This document shows positions 52,880 to 62,287 of a stretch of DNA of 64,000 nt, piece after piece (the stretch's first letter is position 1; each line of letters starts with the position of its first letter). Both the position numbers and the translations under genes were made by a program. The stretch is from Pseudoips prasinana (taxonomy: Eukaryota > Arthropoda > Insecta > Lepidoptera > Nolidae). The stretch covers positions 35,406,713 through 35,470,712 of the forward strand of contig OX621240.1 of NCBI GenBank assembly GCA_951640165.1, read 5' to 3'. The notes beneath the pieces were generated by a model. It made no database searches, was not told where the DNA came from, and was given only the letters and a program-made list of their open reading frames with translations.

Positions 52880-53110
52880 ACCACTAACGAAGAGAAACAT
52901 TGCCATAGTTACGAGCTCAAAACACTTGTTGTGGTTCAATCTCTCAAACATTTCCAAATATATTTAATAGGCTTCAAAATTAAAGTTATTGCTGATTACG
53001 CAGCTTTAGTTTCACCCTTGTATGCGATTTAATTCCTCGGATAGCTTGTTGATGGCTCACAACTGATGAAACATGTACATGCACTGAGTAGAAATCCCAC
53101 GAACAATACT
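52880..53110 (+). pseudogene. Gypsy RNase H trace
   Basis: TTNEEKHCHSYELKTLVVVQ and FQIYLIGFKIKVIADYAAL correspond to the Ty3/Gypsy RNase H segment around the E..YELE.LA and TD-AL blocks (here ADYAAL, the catalytic Asp context altered). After a stop, KHVHALSRNP matches the end of the domain (usually VDALSR). Non-functional. Confidence 0.65.
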
Positions 53111-53398
53111 TATGATTGACAATTCTGATTGGCTATTAACTTTAGTTACAGGATGACAATATACAAAGTATTATTACTAGACTTACGATAATTCAGATTC
53201 AAATTTATCAACAAATTACATCGTTAAAGATAATAAAATACGCGAATAATGGCTCAAAATCAGAATATTTCATCGTAGTCGTGTTCTTTACGATCTGAAG
53301 TTTAGCAGTTACCCTATTAGTCTGTAGTTCATTTAGTTTGGTCTCGGAAGTAAATGTATCTGAAAGGGAAGATGTGTATTTGGAGTTTTAAGACCATT

Positions 53399-53510
53399 TT
53401 ATAAAGTGCGATTGACTTGTTGAGCTTGGCCATTGGAGCGAGGGCTGCCTATTGCATTTAATGTGTTTGAATTGATTTTCTTCGGAAAATTGCTTAAAAT
53501 ATCTACTCGT
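53399..53510 (-). pseudogene. Integrase core trace, inverted relative to the element
   Basis: On the minus strand, NAIGSPRSNGQAQQVNRTL corresponds to the block around the third catalytic residue of integrase, with the Glu replaced by Gln. It lies downstream of RNase H, as expected, but on the opposite strand, so the segment has been inverted. Confidence 0.6.
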
Positions 53511-53775
53511 AAAAGCTGTGTGATTTGGGATACATAAAAGCTGTGTGATTTGGGATACATAAAAGCTGTGTGATTTGGGATACATAAAAGCTGTGTGATT
53601 CGGGATACATAAAAGCTGTGTGATCTGGGATACATAAAAGCTGTGTGATTTGGGATACATAGAAGCTGTGGGGTGTGGGATACAAAAAAGCTGTGTGATT
53701 TGGGATACATAAAAGCTGTGTGGTATGGGATGCATAAAAGCTGTGTGGTTTGGAATACATAGAAGCTGTGTGACT
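53511..53775. repeat. 25-bp minisatellite, about 10.6 copies
   Basis: Unit aaaagctgtgtgatttggga plus tacat, starting at 53511 and every 25 bp to 53761. Copies differ at a few positions, more so toward the right. Because 25 is not a multiple of 3 and the unit lacks stops on the minus strand, it creates three long spurious minus-strand frames. Confidence 0.97.
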
Positions 53776-54024
53776 TCCACGTCATTTTGCTATCAACAGT
53801 ATAATCCTTTACATTTTGGTTGTATTCGTTTCATGGACATGCTGTCCATTATGATTGATTTTTATAACCGGGGTAGTTGTATGTTAACTGAAAGTAGTCA
53901 CTATTTGGCAATGATACTGATAATTTTTGTAAGTTCTATGTACTGTATTCTGTGTTCAGAAGAATAGAAATGAAAACTTTGTGACTAAACAGAAATACCT
54001 ACAGCTGAACAAATAAGTATGACC

Positions 54025-54240
54025 ATTACTTCAGGTGTGGCGCAGCGGTTAAGACAGTCGCCTCGCCGCTTCGTGTCTCAGGTTTGATTCTCGCGCAGTA
54101 AATCTATATGTGTGTGACCCATAATTAGTTGTTCTGATTCTGAATCTCCGTGTGGTTGTGTTCGTCAATTATATGTATGTAAAGTACCTCGTAACACAGG
54201 GATTTAATTCCATATAGCGAGCGTTATTCAAAAAAAAAAA
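54025..54240 (+). mobile_element. SINE family S3 copy
   Basis: Head caggtgtggcgcagcggttaagacagtcgcctcgcc, B-box-like ggtttgattctcg, body ctgattctgaatctccgtgtgg, ending in an A-run (54230-54240). Inserted in the LTR element interior. Confidence 0.68.
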
Positions 54241-54421
54241 CTACAAAATTCAGTTTCCGAGTTATAACTCTTTAGTATAAAAAACATTCTATAGTAATGC
54301 TTAAAATGTATATAAACAACAAGTTACTGCGGAAGCATATTTCTATTCCAGGACTCTGGGTTCAGCTCCGAAGCGCAGCAGAACGCGGGCCGTGGGACAC
54401 GACCTTCACAGGATGGCCGAG

Positions 54422-54741
54422 TGTTATCAAGTACTCAATAGCCGCGCAACGGTTATGACGTAGCTGCTATGTTATAATACTATGATTATTTATTTGATTA
54501 GTGATTATCATTTCATTAATTACTATAATAATTCTATAATAATTTTATATCTTAAAACTATTAATAATCGATATTATTCTTTCAAATGGTTGTCACTGAT
54601 AAAAGTATAAATAGGGTAGGAGAATTATTAAGGAGGCATTCTTTGTACGACGGTAGATGAGAACGTTACTCTGTTCGATTAAATATTGTGTGTGGAAAAT
54701 ATGTCGGAGTTTTAATGTGCAGAACTTACGAGTGCGTAACA
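54422..54741 (+). repeat. Right LTR (320 bp)
   Basis: See left LTR. The stretch just upstream (agcgcagcagaacgcgggcc ... acaggatggccgag) resembles the end of a gypsy pol and its purine tract. Confidence 0.93.
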
Positions 54742-54814
54742 AAATACATACTTTTGATAAATTACACCTAGACACACAATCGTGCTCATCACACGTATAA
54801 GATACACATACACA

Positions 54815-55115
54815 TATAAGAGAGGTAGGGCACAGCGTTCATTCGCTCGAAGAGCAGCCCGACTCGGGAAGTACCTCCACCTTGCAGAAGACATTCCTTA
54901 ATAATAACATTAATAATTTAATGTTGTGTTTCTGAGTGTGAGTAAGGCTCATCGTGGTGGGGGCGAGGGTCAGCAACACTAGTTGGCTGACTCTTAAAGG
55001 CCGGCAACGCACCCACGACTCCTCTGGTGTTGCGAGTGTCCATGGGCGGCGGTGAACACTTACCATCCTGTGACCCACTTGCTCGTTTGTCGACCTCTGC
55101 CATAGAAAAAAACAC
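54815..55115 (-). repeat. Lepidopteran dispersed repeat, minus
   Basis: Reverse of 48556-48870: gagcagcccgactcgggaagtacctcca ... ggccggcaacgcacccacgactcctctgg ... gggcggcggtgaacacttaccatc ... cacttgctcgtttgtc. Confidence 0.65.
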
Positions 55116-55200
55116 AAATATTTGTCCTGGGGCTGTATCGAACCCACGGCCTCTGTCTTGTAAGTAGGTGCCGCTAACCACTTGACCAACAGACTAGTGA
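55116..55200 (-). mobile_element. tRNA-headed SINE fragment, minus
   Basis: aatatttgtcctggggctgtatcgaacccacggcc ... aaccacttgaccaacagactagtg: B-box and A-box of an S2-like head in reverse. Confidence 0.55.
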
Positions 55201-55258
55201 AAACACACAAAGACGTACATTGTATTTTCAGTTTCAGTGGCAAGTCAAAGGCTGTCAA

Positions 55259-55299
55259 AGACCATAACTCAAATATAACAAATATTTGAGTTACGGTCT
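55259..55299. repeat. Hairpin, arms 18 bp, 5-nt loop
   Basis: 55259-55276 (agaccataactcaaatat) pairs with 55282-55299 with one mismatch. Confidence 0.88.
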
Positions 55300-55768
55300 A
55301 ACGGCTTAAAAGTCATTCTTGGTTGCCAATTTCTCATCTACTACAAGATTATTTCTTAATATCCTCTGTAGATTAGAAAACTATGTCAACTTTTATGCCA
55401 TGTCTATACCAGACCGTTTGGTTTGTGAGTTAACGTATTTTCGTAGAAGTTATGACCCTCTGAAAGACTATTAATAAGCCTATTTCAAATTGCCGAAAAC
55501 AAAATGTAAAAAACAAAGCTAGGAAATTGATACGGAAAATAAATAAAGCCTATTTTCTCGTCGCTTGAGTACTGAAAAATATTGAAATCGGTTCACTTTT
55601 TGAGCAGAGAATAGGAGAATCAGAAACCTTGATTTAGTCAATTTAATAGTAAGTAAAGTAATTAAAAGAAAAGTAAAGTAATTTTTCTTATTCACATGTA
55701 TTTGTGGAGAGAGAGAGACAGTCTCTGCAATAAATATTAATCTGAACACAGATAATTTCAATATTATA
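55300..55768. other. No gene recognised
   Basis: AT-rich; nothing identified. Confidence 0.4.
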
Positions 55769-55781
55769 TTAATATAGCTTA

Positions 55782-56155
55782 TTAACTGACTGTCTCGTTG
55801 ATCTAGCGGTAGCGTGTTCAACCGCAGTTAGAGGGGAGGTCCTGGGTTCAAATCGCGGGTCGGGCTAAAGTGATTTTGAGAATTTTCCGTAAAAATAAAT
55901 TTCTCAGTATCAGCCCGAAGTCTGGGAGTTGGCGGTATTACACCCCCGTGCCTCGGAGAGCACGTAAAGCCGGCGGTCCTGTACCTGACCTCTTTCCGGT
56001 CCTGTCGCTAGTCGTCCGATCAAATCATAAGAGTGATGGAATAGAAAGTGCCTCTGTGTTTGCGCACACACTTGTGCATTATAATATGTCCTGCGCAATT
56101 GGCTAATCTCTATTGAGACTTGCCGCCGTTGTCGAAATTCGGCCGGGAGGACAGT
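55782..56155 (+). mobile_element. SINE family S1, complete copy with 13-bp target duplication
   Basis: 374 bp flanked by ttaatatagctta at 55769-55781 and 56156-56168. tRNA-like head: A-box gatctagcggtagcg, B-box gggttcaaatcg. Body and tail as in the 18416 copy. The 13-bp duplication indicates LINE-machinery insertion. Internal RNA polymerase III promoter expected at the A and B boxes. Confidence 0.88.
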
Positions 56156-56378
56156 TTAATATAGCTTACATTTCACGTGTTGATACCAATTTTCCCATTA
56201 ACCTCGTGGCAGTTACAGCATGTTCCACAATAAGCTGAAATCTCCCCTAAAACTATTTGATGGACGTGTTACTAAAATACCTAATAATCGTTTTTTTATT
56301 GTTTATCAGTTTGATTTTAATGAAAACCTCTTGTTAAATACACAAATTAACATGCATTAAATTCCACGTATTATTATA

Positions 56379-56675
56379 CTAGCTGTGCCCCGCGGTTTTA
56401 GCCGCGTTAAATTTTATAAATTATCATAGCTCCTCCCCTGTAGGTGATAGCGTGATAATGCCTAGCCTATAATTATGTTGACCCGACCTCTTAGTAATTT
56501 TCATGCAAAATTTTAAGTAAATCCATGCAGTACTTTTTGAGTTTAGTCTGGCTGGAGATACTGTAAGCAGACAAACAGACAAAAAATCTAACATCTATAT
56601 TTTTAGCTTCGATATCGAATGTAGATCACGTCCCAAGTATCCTTTAAAAAATATTCAATGTACAGTTTTAATAAT
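56379..56675 (-). mobile_element. Helitron-like element (longer variant), minus
   Basis: Minus strand ends gcggggcacagCTAG next to T. Internal blocks match 22688-22996 in reverse. Confidence 0.52.
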
Positions 56676-57375
56676 AATATAATAATAATAAAAACATAAA
56701 AAAAAATCTTCCAACACAATCAAATTCTATTCTACTATTCGTAGATATGAAAGACTTTCTATTACTCGAACATTTGTTTTTGTTAGTAGAGTCTCACAAG
56801 TTTGTTAGAATTAGGGGAGTGGTAAGTTACTTCTTGATAATTATAGCGAAGTTGAAGGTAGAATGGAAAATATTATTCAGAAGGATCAATATTGATGAGT
56901 ACAAATTATAATGCCTTATCAAGGCAACCGAAATTGTCTAGTTTTTCTCTCGAGAAAATGCGATTATCAGACATTAGTCTACATCCATTTGTTACCACTA
57001 ACCTGAGTAATATTTGACAAATAAACTGCCTGAGCTCGACATTAATTTTCAAAGCCTTTATAAGTTTATGAAACTCATTAAAGTTTGTGACTTACTTGAG
57101 GTCGATGATATTGTTTCTTTTTATTTTATTATTTACCTGTATTGTTATTATTATTTTTTCATTATTTACTTATAATTCATAATTTAAAAAATATATTACA
57201 CTAATTTAAAATTTTTACCGCATGCTGTGGTAACCTGTAAGTGCAGTTAGCCTAGAATAATTTCAGATTTAATTTTATTTTTATGTGTCAAGTTATACTG
57301 TACTTATGTTGGTAACCCTATTAATAAATAAATAAATATCAAATAATATACGCTGTTTTACGTTCGTCTATTAGA
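56676..57375. other. AT-rich, no gene recognised
   Basis: Includes an AATAAATAAATAAAT run at about 57320-57340, perhaps the tail of an old LINE. Confidence 0.35.
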
Positions 57376-57510
57376 CAGACGCCAGCTCATCCAGCTACCA
57401 CAATCTGTCAAATTTATTTTATAAATTTTCAACTTTATTACAAGATCATAAGGTTCACTTTAAATTGCGGAACTTTGACAGATTGGGGTAACTTGAAGTG
57501 CTGGCGTCTG
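57376..57510. mobile_element. MITE family M1 copy
   Basis: cagacgccagctcatccagctaccacaatctgtcaaat at the left pairs with tttgacagattggggtaactt ... tgctggcgtctg at the right. Arms about 38 bp. No ORF. Confidence 0.82.
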
Positions 57511-57534
57511 TTACTTCAAATTTATCCGATGCCA

Positions 57535-57740
57535 GTCAGCTGATAGGTTGTTAGAGACCCTGACTGCGAAGCCAGAGGTCATGGGTTCGATTCTCATCCG
57601 GGACAAATCTTTGTGTGATGAACACGCATACTTGTTCTGTGACCGGGTGTAATTTATGTATTATTTGTTTCTATTTAGAAATATATAAGTATGAATATCA
57701 GTTGTCTGGTTGCCAAAGTATACAGACTCTTATTTATTTA
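57535..57740 (+). mobile_element. SINE family S2 copy, plus
   Basis: ctgataggttgttagagaccctg head, B-box ggttcgattctcatccgggac, body gtgtgatgaacacgcatacttg ... tatcagttgtctggttgcca. Confidence 0.65.
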
Positions 57741-57934
57741 TTTATTTTAGCCATGTTTTTTTTAAATAAATTGTGTTAACGTGTTTGATTATTATAACTT
57801 AACTTTATTTGATCACACTATTGTTACATAGGCAACTATTTATTCGTGAAGACCTTTTATTGGCTCTCAGGAACTATAATAATTGCATATGGTTATTACT
57901 ATTTGCTGTTGGTCTTCCTAAATAAATAAATAAA

Positions 57935-58130
57935 TATGGTTCCCGGCCTAGAAAGACCCACACAGGGTCACCCCATACCATCCCATAGGTGTTGTAAAAG
58001 ACGACTATGGGATACAGCAGGAAGTTGCAGCAGCGCCACCTGTGTACTATGGCTAACACTTAACCACGGTCGTCAACTCACATGCCAAGCGCGGTGGCCA
58101 CGGCAAACCCCTTCAAAAGGCGTAATTTGT
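57935..58130 (+). repeat. LINE-G upstream fragment
   Basis: gaaagacccacacagggtcaccccataccatcccatagg ... aagacgactatgggatacagcaggaagttgcag ... aagcgcggtggccacgg. GC-rich relative to flanks and next to the LINE-G end. I treat it as part of the same decayed element. Confidence 0.4.
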
Positions 58131-58132
58131 AG

Positions 58133-58175
58133 AAACCTTAGGAGGAGGACTATCGTAGTCCTCCTCCAAAGGTTT
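58133..58175. repeat. Hairpin, arms 20 bp, 3-nt loop
   Basis: 58133-58152 (aaaccttaggaggaggacta) pairs with 58156-58175 with one mismatch; the loop is tcg. It lies at the junction of two LINE-G pieces. Confidence 0.9.
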
Positions 58176-58202
58176 ATTTGTCTTTAACGTCCTAAGTGGT
58201 TT

Positions 58203-58495
58203 GGCCATTTAGAAAGGATGAATGAAAGAAGATTGACAAAAGAAGTATACCTGGCCTGTGTGAATGGAACAACCGGAAGGGGAAGACCACGTCGAACATT
58301 CTCTTACCAAATTGGAGATGTTCTCAAGAAAGGGCAGGTCAGAAGTACCCTAAACCGGCGAGCATGTATGAACAATATAATGACAGTAACCGAGGCAAAA
58401 GAAGTATGCAAAGATCGTGACAAATGGAAATCCGTTGTCTCTGCCTACCCCTCTGGGAAACAGGCGTGAGTCTATGTATGTATGTATGTACCGTC
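58203..58495 (+). pseudogene. LINE-G: C-terminal domain of a non-LTR ORF2 with (TATG)n tail
   Basis: Frame [20 protein letters not shown] followed by GRGRPRRTF and [18 protein letters not shown] is the conserved C-terminal module of many arthropod LINE ORF2 proteins (basic GRGRPR block, then the DRxxWR helix). The stop at 58467-58469 is followed at once by tatgtatgtatgtatg, a simple-sequence tail. Everything upstream of about 58200 is truncated or rearranged, so it is a dead copy. Confidence 0.65.
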
Positions 58496-58879
58496 CTAAC
58501 TACTACAGAGATGATGATGAAATTTGGAGCAGTAATAGTTTAAATCCTTAAAATAAATTTAGAAACAGTAGGAAACAAGTACTCTGTAGTATAACAAGTA
58601 GGAATTCATCCATTGATTTTTTGAACCTCCTTTGTATAACTGGTATTTTATGGTTAATCCATAACATATTGCTTTAAGCGGAACAAATTGCAAAAAGTCA
58701 TACAATGGGGTATATTGATACTTCGCCGCTTGAAGGGATATAGCCTGCGTTCACTATACGCATACTTTAACCTGAAGTATGCGTACCTATGAAATATGAA
58801 ATGTAATAAGTATGGTATGTGATATGAAATTTAATATTAGGTACCTTGCAAAATAATTTTAGTGAATTTTACCGACAAA
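58496..58879. other. No gene recognised; small hairpin
   Basis: An 11-bp-arm hairpin (tacgcatactt ... aagtatgcgta) lies at about 58757-58785. Otherwise nothing. Confidence 0.4.
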
Positions 58880-59165
58880 AGCCGCAATGTATTGGAAGTA
58901 TTGGGAACCGATCACTTTACCGATTTATTTTTGTTCGATTTTCATTTTACCGAAAACATTTTATTGACCGACGTCTATTTGCTATATGCATTATTTGATA
59001 TTTTTTAATATAATCGAAGTGTTATGTGTCATAGTTATTATTTTACCAAACTATTTTTCACCGATTTACAAAATAACTTTTTGTTATTGGCCGAAGCCTT
59101 TTTTGAACTTTTTTCATTTACCAAATGCTTTATTTGCCATATTTTCACCACACCAAAATAACATA
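58880..59165. repeat. Degenerate periodic TTTTACCGA-type repeat
   Basis: Blocks like ttttaccga, tttaccgat, ttttaccgaaaacattttattgaccga, ttttcaccgatttaca, tttaccaaatg recur roughly every 20-35 bp. A quasi-satellite; no coding content. Confidence 0.55.
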
Positions 59166-59204
59166 TTTTGGTCACAAATATATAGACGAATACTTGGTAG
59201 TTAT

Positions 59205-59713
59205 AGCCAAACCATAATCATGGGAGACTTTAATACATGTCTCCTTAAGAATGACACTCGCTCTAATTCCCTACGTACTATCGCTGCTTCCACCAACTTG
59301 ATATTGCTTCCACTTAATTCCACGCATCATTTTCACTTTTAGATCTAATTCTTGTTTCTTCTACTCAAAGAGTCTCTAAGCATGGCCAATGTTCGGCGGA
59401 AGCTTTTTCATATCATGATCTCATATTCGTTTCGTACAAAATTCGTCCTCCCAAGGCTAAGTCAAGGACCCTTCTGCAGCGCAGTTTTGCTGGTATGAAT
59501 CTGACTGCTCTTCGTAAAGACGCTACCGACATAAATTGGGCACCGCTTATTAACGCTGACTCCATTGATGTCAAAGTTAATTATTTTGCGTCACAATTGA
59601 CACAGCTCTATGACGTTCATGCTCCTATCCGCCCAATCAAAATTAAACATTTACCGGCACCATGGCTCACAGATAATATTAAATCTATTATGGGAAAAAA
59701 AGTTGCGGCTAAA
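59205..59713 (+). pseudogene. LINE-E endonuclease C-terminal half and linker
   Basis: TIIMGDFNTCL is the GDFN block. After a one-base shift near 59340 the LLDLILVSS block follows, then a linker with DINWAPLINADSIDVKVNYF and APWLTDNIKSIM, standard in Jockey-type ORF2 between endonuclease and RT. The linker then breaks off at RYNSRPSDSNW, exactly where the first hairpin begins. Confidence 0.75.
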
Positions 59714-59777
59714 GCTAGGTACAATAGTCGGCCAAGTGATTCCAATTGGAATCACTTGGCCGACTATTGTACCTAGC
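59714..59777. repeat. 64-bp perfect palindrome, arms 32 bp, no spacer (first of a pair)
   Basis: 59714-59745 (gctaggtacaatagtcgg...) and 59746-59777 are exact reverse complements. The left arm is LINE-E coding sequence; the right arm is its inverted copy. Confidence 0.96.
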
Positions 59778-59781
59778 GTTA

Positions 59782-59849
59782 GCGTTTCTACACACCTTAT
59801 TGCTGAGAAATCTTAAGAGATTTCTCAGCAATAAGGTGTGTAGAAACGC
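59782..59849. repeat. Palindrome, arms 32 bp, 4-nt spacer (second of a pair)
   Basis: 59782-59813 and 59818-59849 are exact reverse complements; the spacer is taag. Here the right arm is coding sequence (RFLSNKVCRNA) and the left arm the inverted copy. Four bases (gtta) separate it from the first palindrome. Confidence 0.96.
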
Positions 59850-61635
59850 ACAACGCCAATATATCCATAAATCTGTTGAAAATGGTGATCCAGCCAAGGT
59901 CTGGAAGTTTCTTAATTCTATGGGGATTGGAAAATCGCGTCAAGATCAAATTAATATAAACTTCGATATCAATGCGTTAAATCAACACTTTACTCCTTCG
60001 TCCAGCTGTGATAGGACTACCTTAAGCAACACCTTGTGCAATCTTTCATCACTTCCAACCCCTGATTTTAGCTCTTTTAGTTTTAATCGGTTTGCTGCTT
60101 GTGATGTTAAGAAATCGGTTCTGTCTATCACTTCCAACTCGATTGGCAGTGACTGCATTAGTCGTAATATGATCATTCCTATCCTTGATGAAATCCTTCC
60201 CATTCTTTGTCATATCTTTAATTACTCTATATCCAGTGGTACATTCCCATCCTCGTGAAAAGAGGCCCATATCATCCCGATACCCAAAAAACCTAATCCT
60301 TCTTCCTTTTCTGAGTTCCGACCCATATCGATTTTTCCTTTACTCTTCAAGGTCCTTGAAAGATTGGTTTCCAACCAGTTTAGTTCATTCCTCTGTAAAA
60401 ACTCTCTTCTTAATCCCTTCCAATCCGGCTTCCGCCCTGGTCATAGTACGACGACTGCTCTGATTAAAATAACTGATGATATCAGACTGGGTATGGATGG
60501 AGGAAAACTCACTGTCCTCTCATTACTCGATTTCAGTAATGCATTTAACACGGTGGATTTCGAAATTCTGATTGGAATACTAAAATCTCTTAACATATCT
60601 CCAACGGCAACCGATTGGTTTCGTGATTACCTGTTTGGCCGCCGACAGCGCATTTGTGTCCAGGATAGTGTTTCCTCATGGCGCAATACTGTTGTTAGCG
60701 TACCACAGGGTGGCGTTCTCTCTCCGCTTCTCTTCGCGTTATTTATTAACACTATCTCCAGTAATCTTAATTCTTCCTACCACCTATATGCAGATGACCT
60801 GCAAATATACACACAGGCTGAGCTTAAAGATTTGCCGATGGCCATTGATAGCTTGAATAAGGACCTAAGACGTGTTTGCATTTGGAGTAAACAATACGGA
60901 TTGAATGTTAATCCTGAAAAGACGCAGGTTACAGTTGTTGGTAGCCCCAGGATAATTTCAAAGATAGTTTGGTCTCAGGTTCCACCAGTTTACTTCAACA
61001 ACATCGCAATATCTTTTAGTGAAAATGTAAAAAACTTGGGAATTTACATTGACAATAAGTTATCATGGGGTCTACAGCTGCAAGAAGTTAGTCGTAAGGT
61101 CTTTGCCTCTGCAGGTATCTTGCGTAGACTACGCAACTTTCTACCCACTGCCACAAAAATTGCGCTCACACAATCCCTTCTTCCTATCCTTGACTATGGC
61201 GATACCAGCTATCTTGATCTCACAGAAGCACAACTTGACAAACTTGAGCGGCTTCAAAATGTCTGTATAAGGTTTTTATTTGGATTACGCAAATATGACC
61301 ATGTTTCTGTTTACCGCCGTCAGCTCAAGTGGCTTCCTATTCGCCTTCGCCGGAACACTCATATTTTAGCCCTTCTTTATAATATACTTTTTAATCCTTC
61401 AGCACCATCTTATCTTAAAGAACGTTTTAAGTTCCTACATGACATACATTCAAGATGCTTGAGGTCATCAGAGAATCTAAAACTGAAAATGCCTAGCCAT
61501 TCCACTGATTATTATGGAAAATCTTTTACAGTGCAGGCCGTGCGCCTGTGGAACGCACTGCCCTTAAAAACAAGGCAAGCTCAATCTATAGATATTTTTA
61601 AAAATAATGTTAAGAAAATTTATTTATCTGCCTAG
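59818..61635 (+). pseudogene. LINE-E reverse transcriptase
   Basis: In one frame from RFLSNKVCRNAQRQYIH to the stop at 61635, apart from one TGA at 60256-60258 (TTC CCA TCC TCG TGA AAA), where related elements have Trp, i.e. a single G-to-A-type change. RT blocks: FRPISIFPLLFK, SGFRPGHST, SLLDFSNAFNTV (catalytic Asp), SVPQGGVLSPLLFALFIN, HLYADDLQIY (catalytic YADD), NLGIYID thumb, and a C-terminal VRLWNALPLKTRQ block. The QGGVLSP variant of the usual QGSILGP differs from LINE-A, B and C. Confidence 0.85.
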
Positions 61636-61639
61636 TACC

Positions 61640-62100
61640 TGAGCACATTTATTTACCACTGTCGCCTTTAGTTTTCTTTTTTTCACGCATTCCTGCTTTC
61701 TTGGACATCTTTAATTATTCTATGTTTTAATTGTTCTTTTATTTTTATTAATTTGTATTAAGTTTACATTAAGTTTACATTAAGTTAGCCTATTGCTACA
61801 CCTATCTACCCTATTTCCCCTTTCCTTCGTCTATCCACTCCATAATTGGTTGTCTGGAAGAAATCGCAGTAGCGATAAGACCGCCCTTTGTACATAATTT
61901 ATGTATGTTCATTCTTAATCTTAAGTTATGGTGTACAATAAAGAGTATTTTACTTTACTTTTACTTTATTTTCAAAATTAAATTAAAATAGTGTCCTAAA
62001 AAGTCAATATGGTGTGCTATAAAATTTCGTGACAAAAACGCATCGCTGCAAAACCGACACACTGTCACACACAGTCTTGTTTGCTCTACCCCTAGAGTGT
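61640..62100 (+). other. LINE-E 3' UTR, then unassigned DNA
   Basis: UTR to about 61970 (see LINE-E). From 61971 to 62100 nothing is recognised. Confidence 0.5.
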
Positions 62101-62280
62101 TATTTAAGCCCCCGTAGGCGCGGAGGGGTGGGGCAGCCCGCGAGCTGGAGGAGCAGGTGGTTTGAAGGCCCGCGGCCGTGGCTGAGGCTGACCGGCGAAG
62201 CTGCGGTGGTGAGCGTTAAAACCATCTGCAACGGTAAGCTCGCGTGGGCCCGCTCAAACCCCGCAGCGCCGGAACCGTGA
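62101..62280. repeat. GC-rich block
   Basis: Abrupt GC-rich segment (gcgcggaggggtggggcagcc ... cgcagcgccgga) between AT-rich flanks. Probably part of a LINE 5' or internal region. No recognisable protein in any frame. Confidence 0.35.
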
Positions 62281-62287
62281 CAGAAAC

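Larger units (their letters stand above)
51771..54741 (+). mobile_element. Non-autonomous gypsy-derived LTR element (2,971 bp)
   Basis: Two 320-bp LTRs (TGTTATCAAG ... GTGCGTARCA) differ at only two positions, but the 2.3-kb interior has no working ORF: a gag trace (52290-52460), an RNase H trace (52880-53110), an integrase trace on the opposite strand (53399-53510), a 25-bp minisatellite and a SINE. RT is not found. Young LTRs around an old, scrambled interior mean it was probably copied in trans by an autonomous relative. I could not see a clear target duplication. Confidence 0.8.
59205..61970 (+). mobile_element. LINE-E: 5'-truncated Jockey-type non-LTR retrotransposon, broken
   Basis: Starts inside the endonuclease (IIMGDFN) and runs through RT to a stop at 61633-61635. 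The 3' UTR carries AATAAA near 61937 and ends in a ttttactttacttttac tail at about 61950-61970. Disabled by a frameshift near 59340, paired hairpins at 59714-59849 that replace a short coding segment, and an in-frame TGA at 60256-60258. The clade is Jockey-like by RT motifs. Confidence 0.82.

Noticed and set aside
53388..53785. Three overlapping minus-strand ORFs of 85-130 codons with repeated HSFYVSQITQ-like peptides
   Set aside because: They are translations of the 25-bp minisatellite, which has no stop on that strand; all frames are open, so this is not evidence for a gene.
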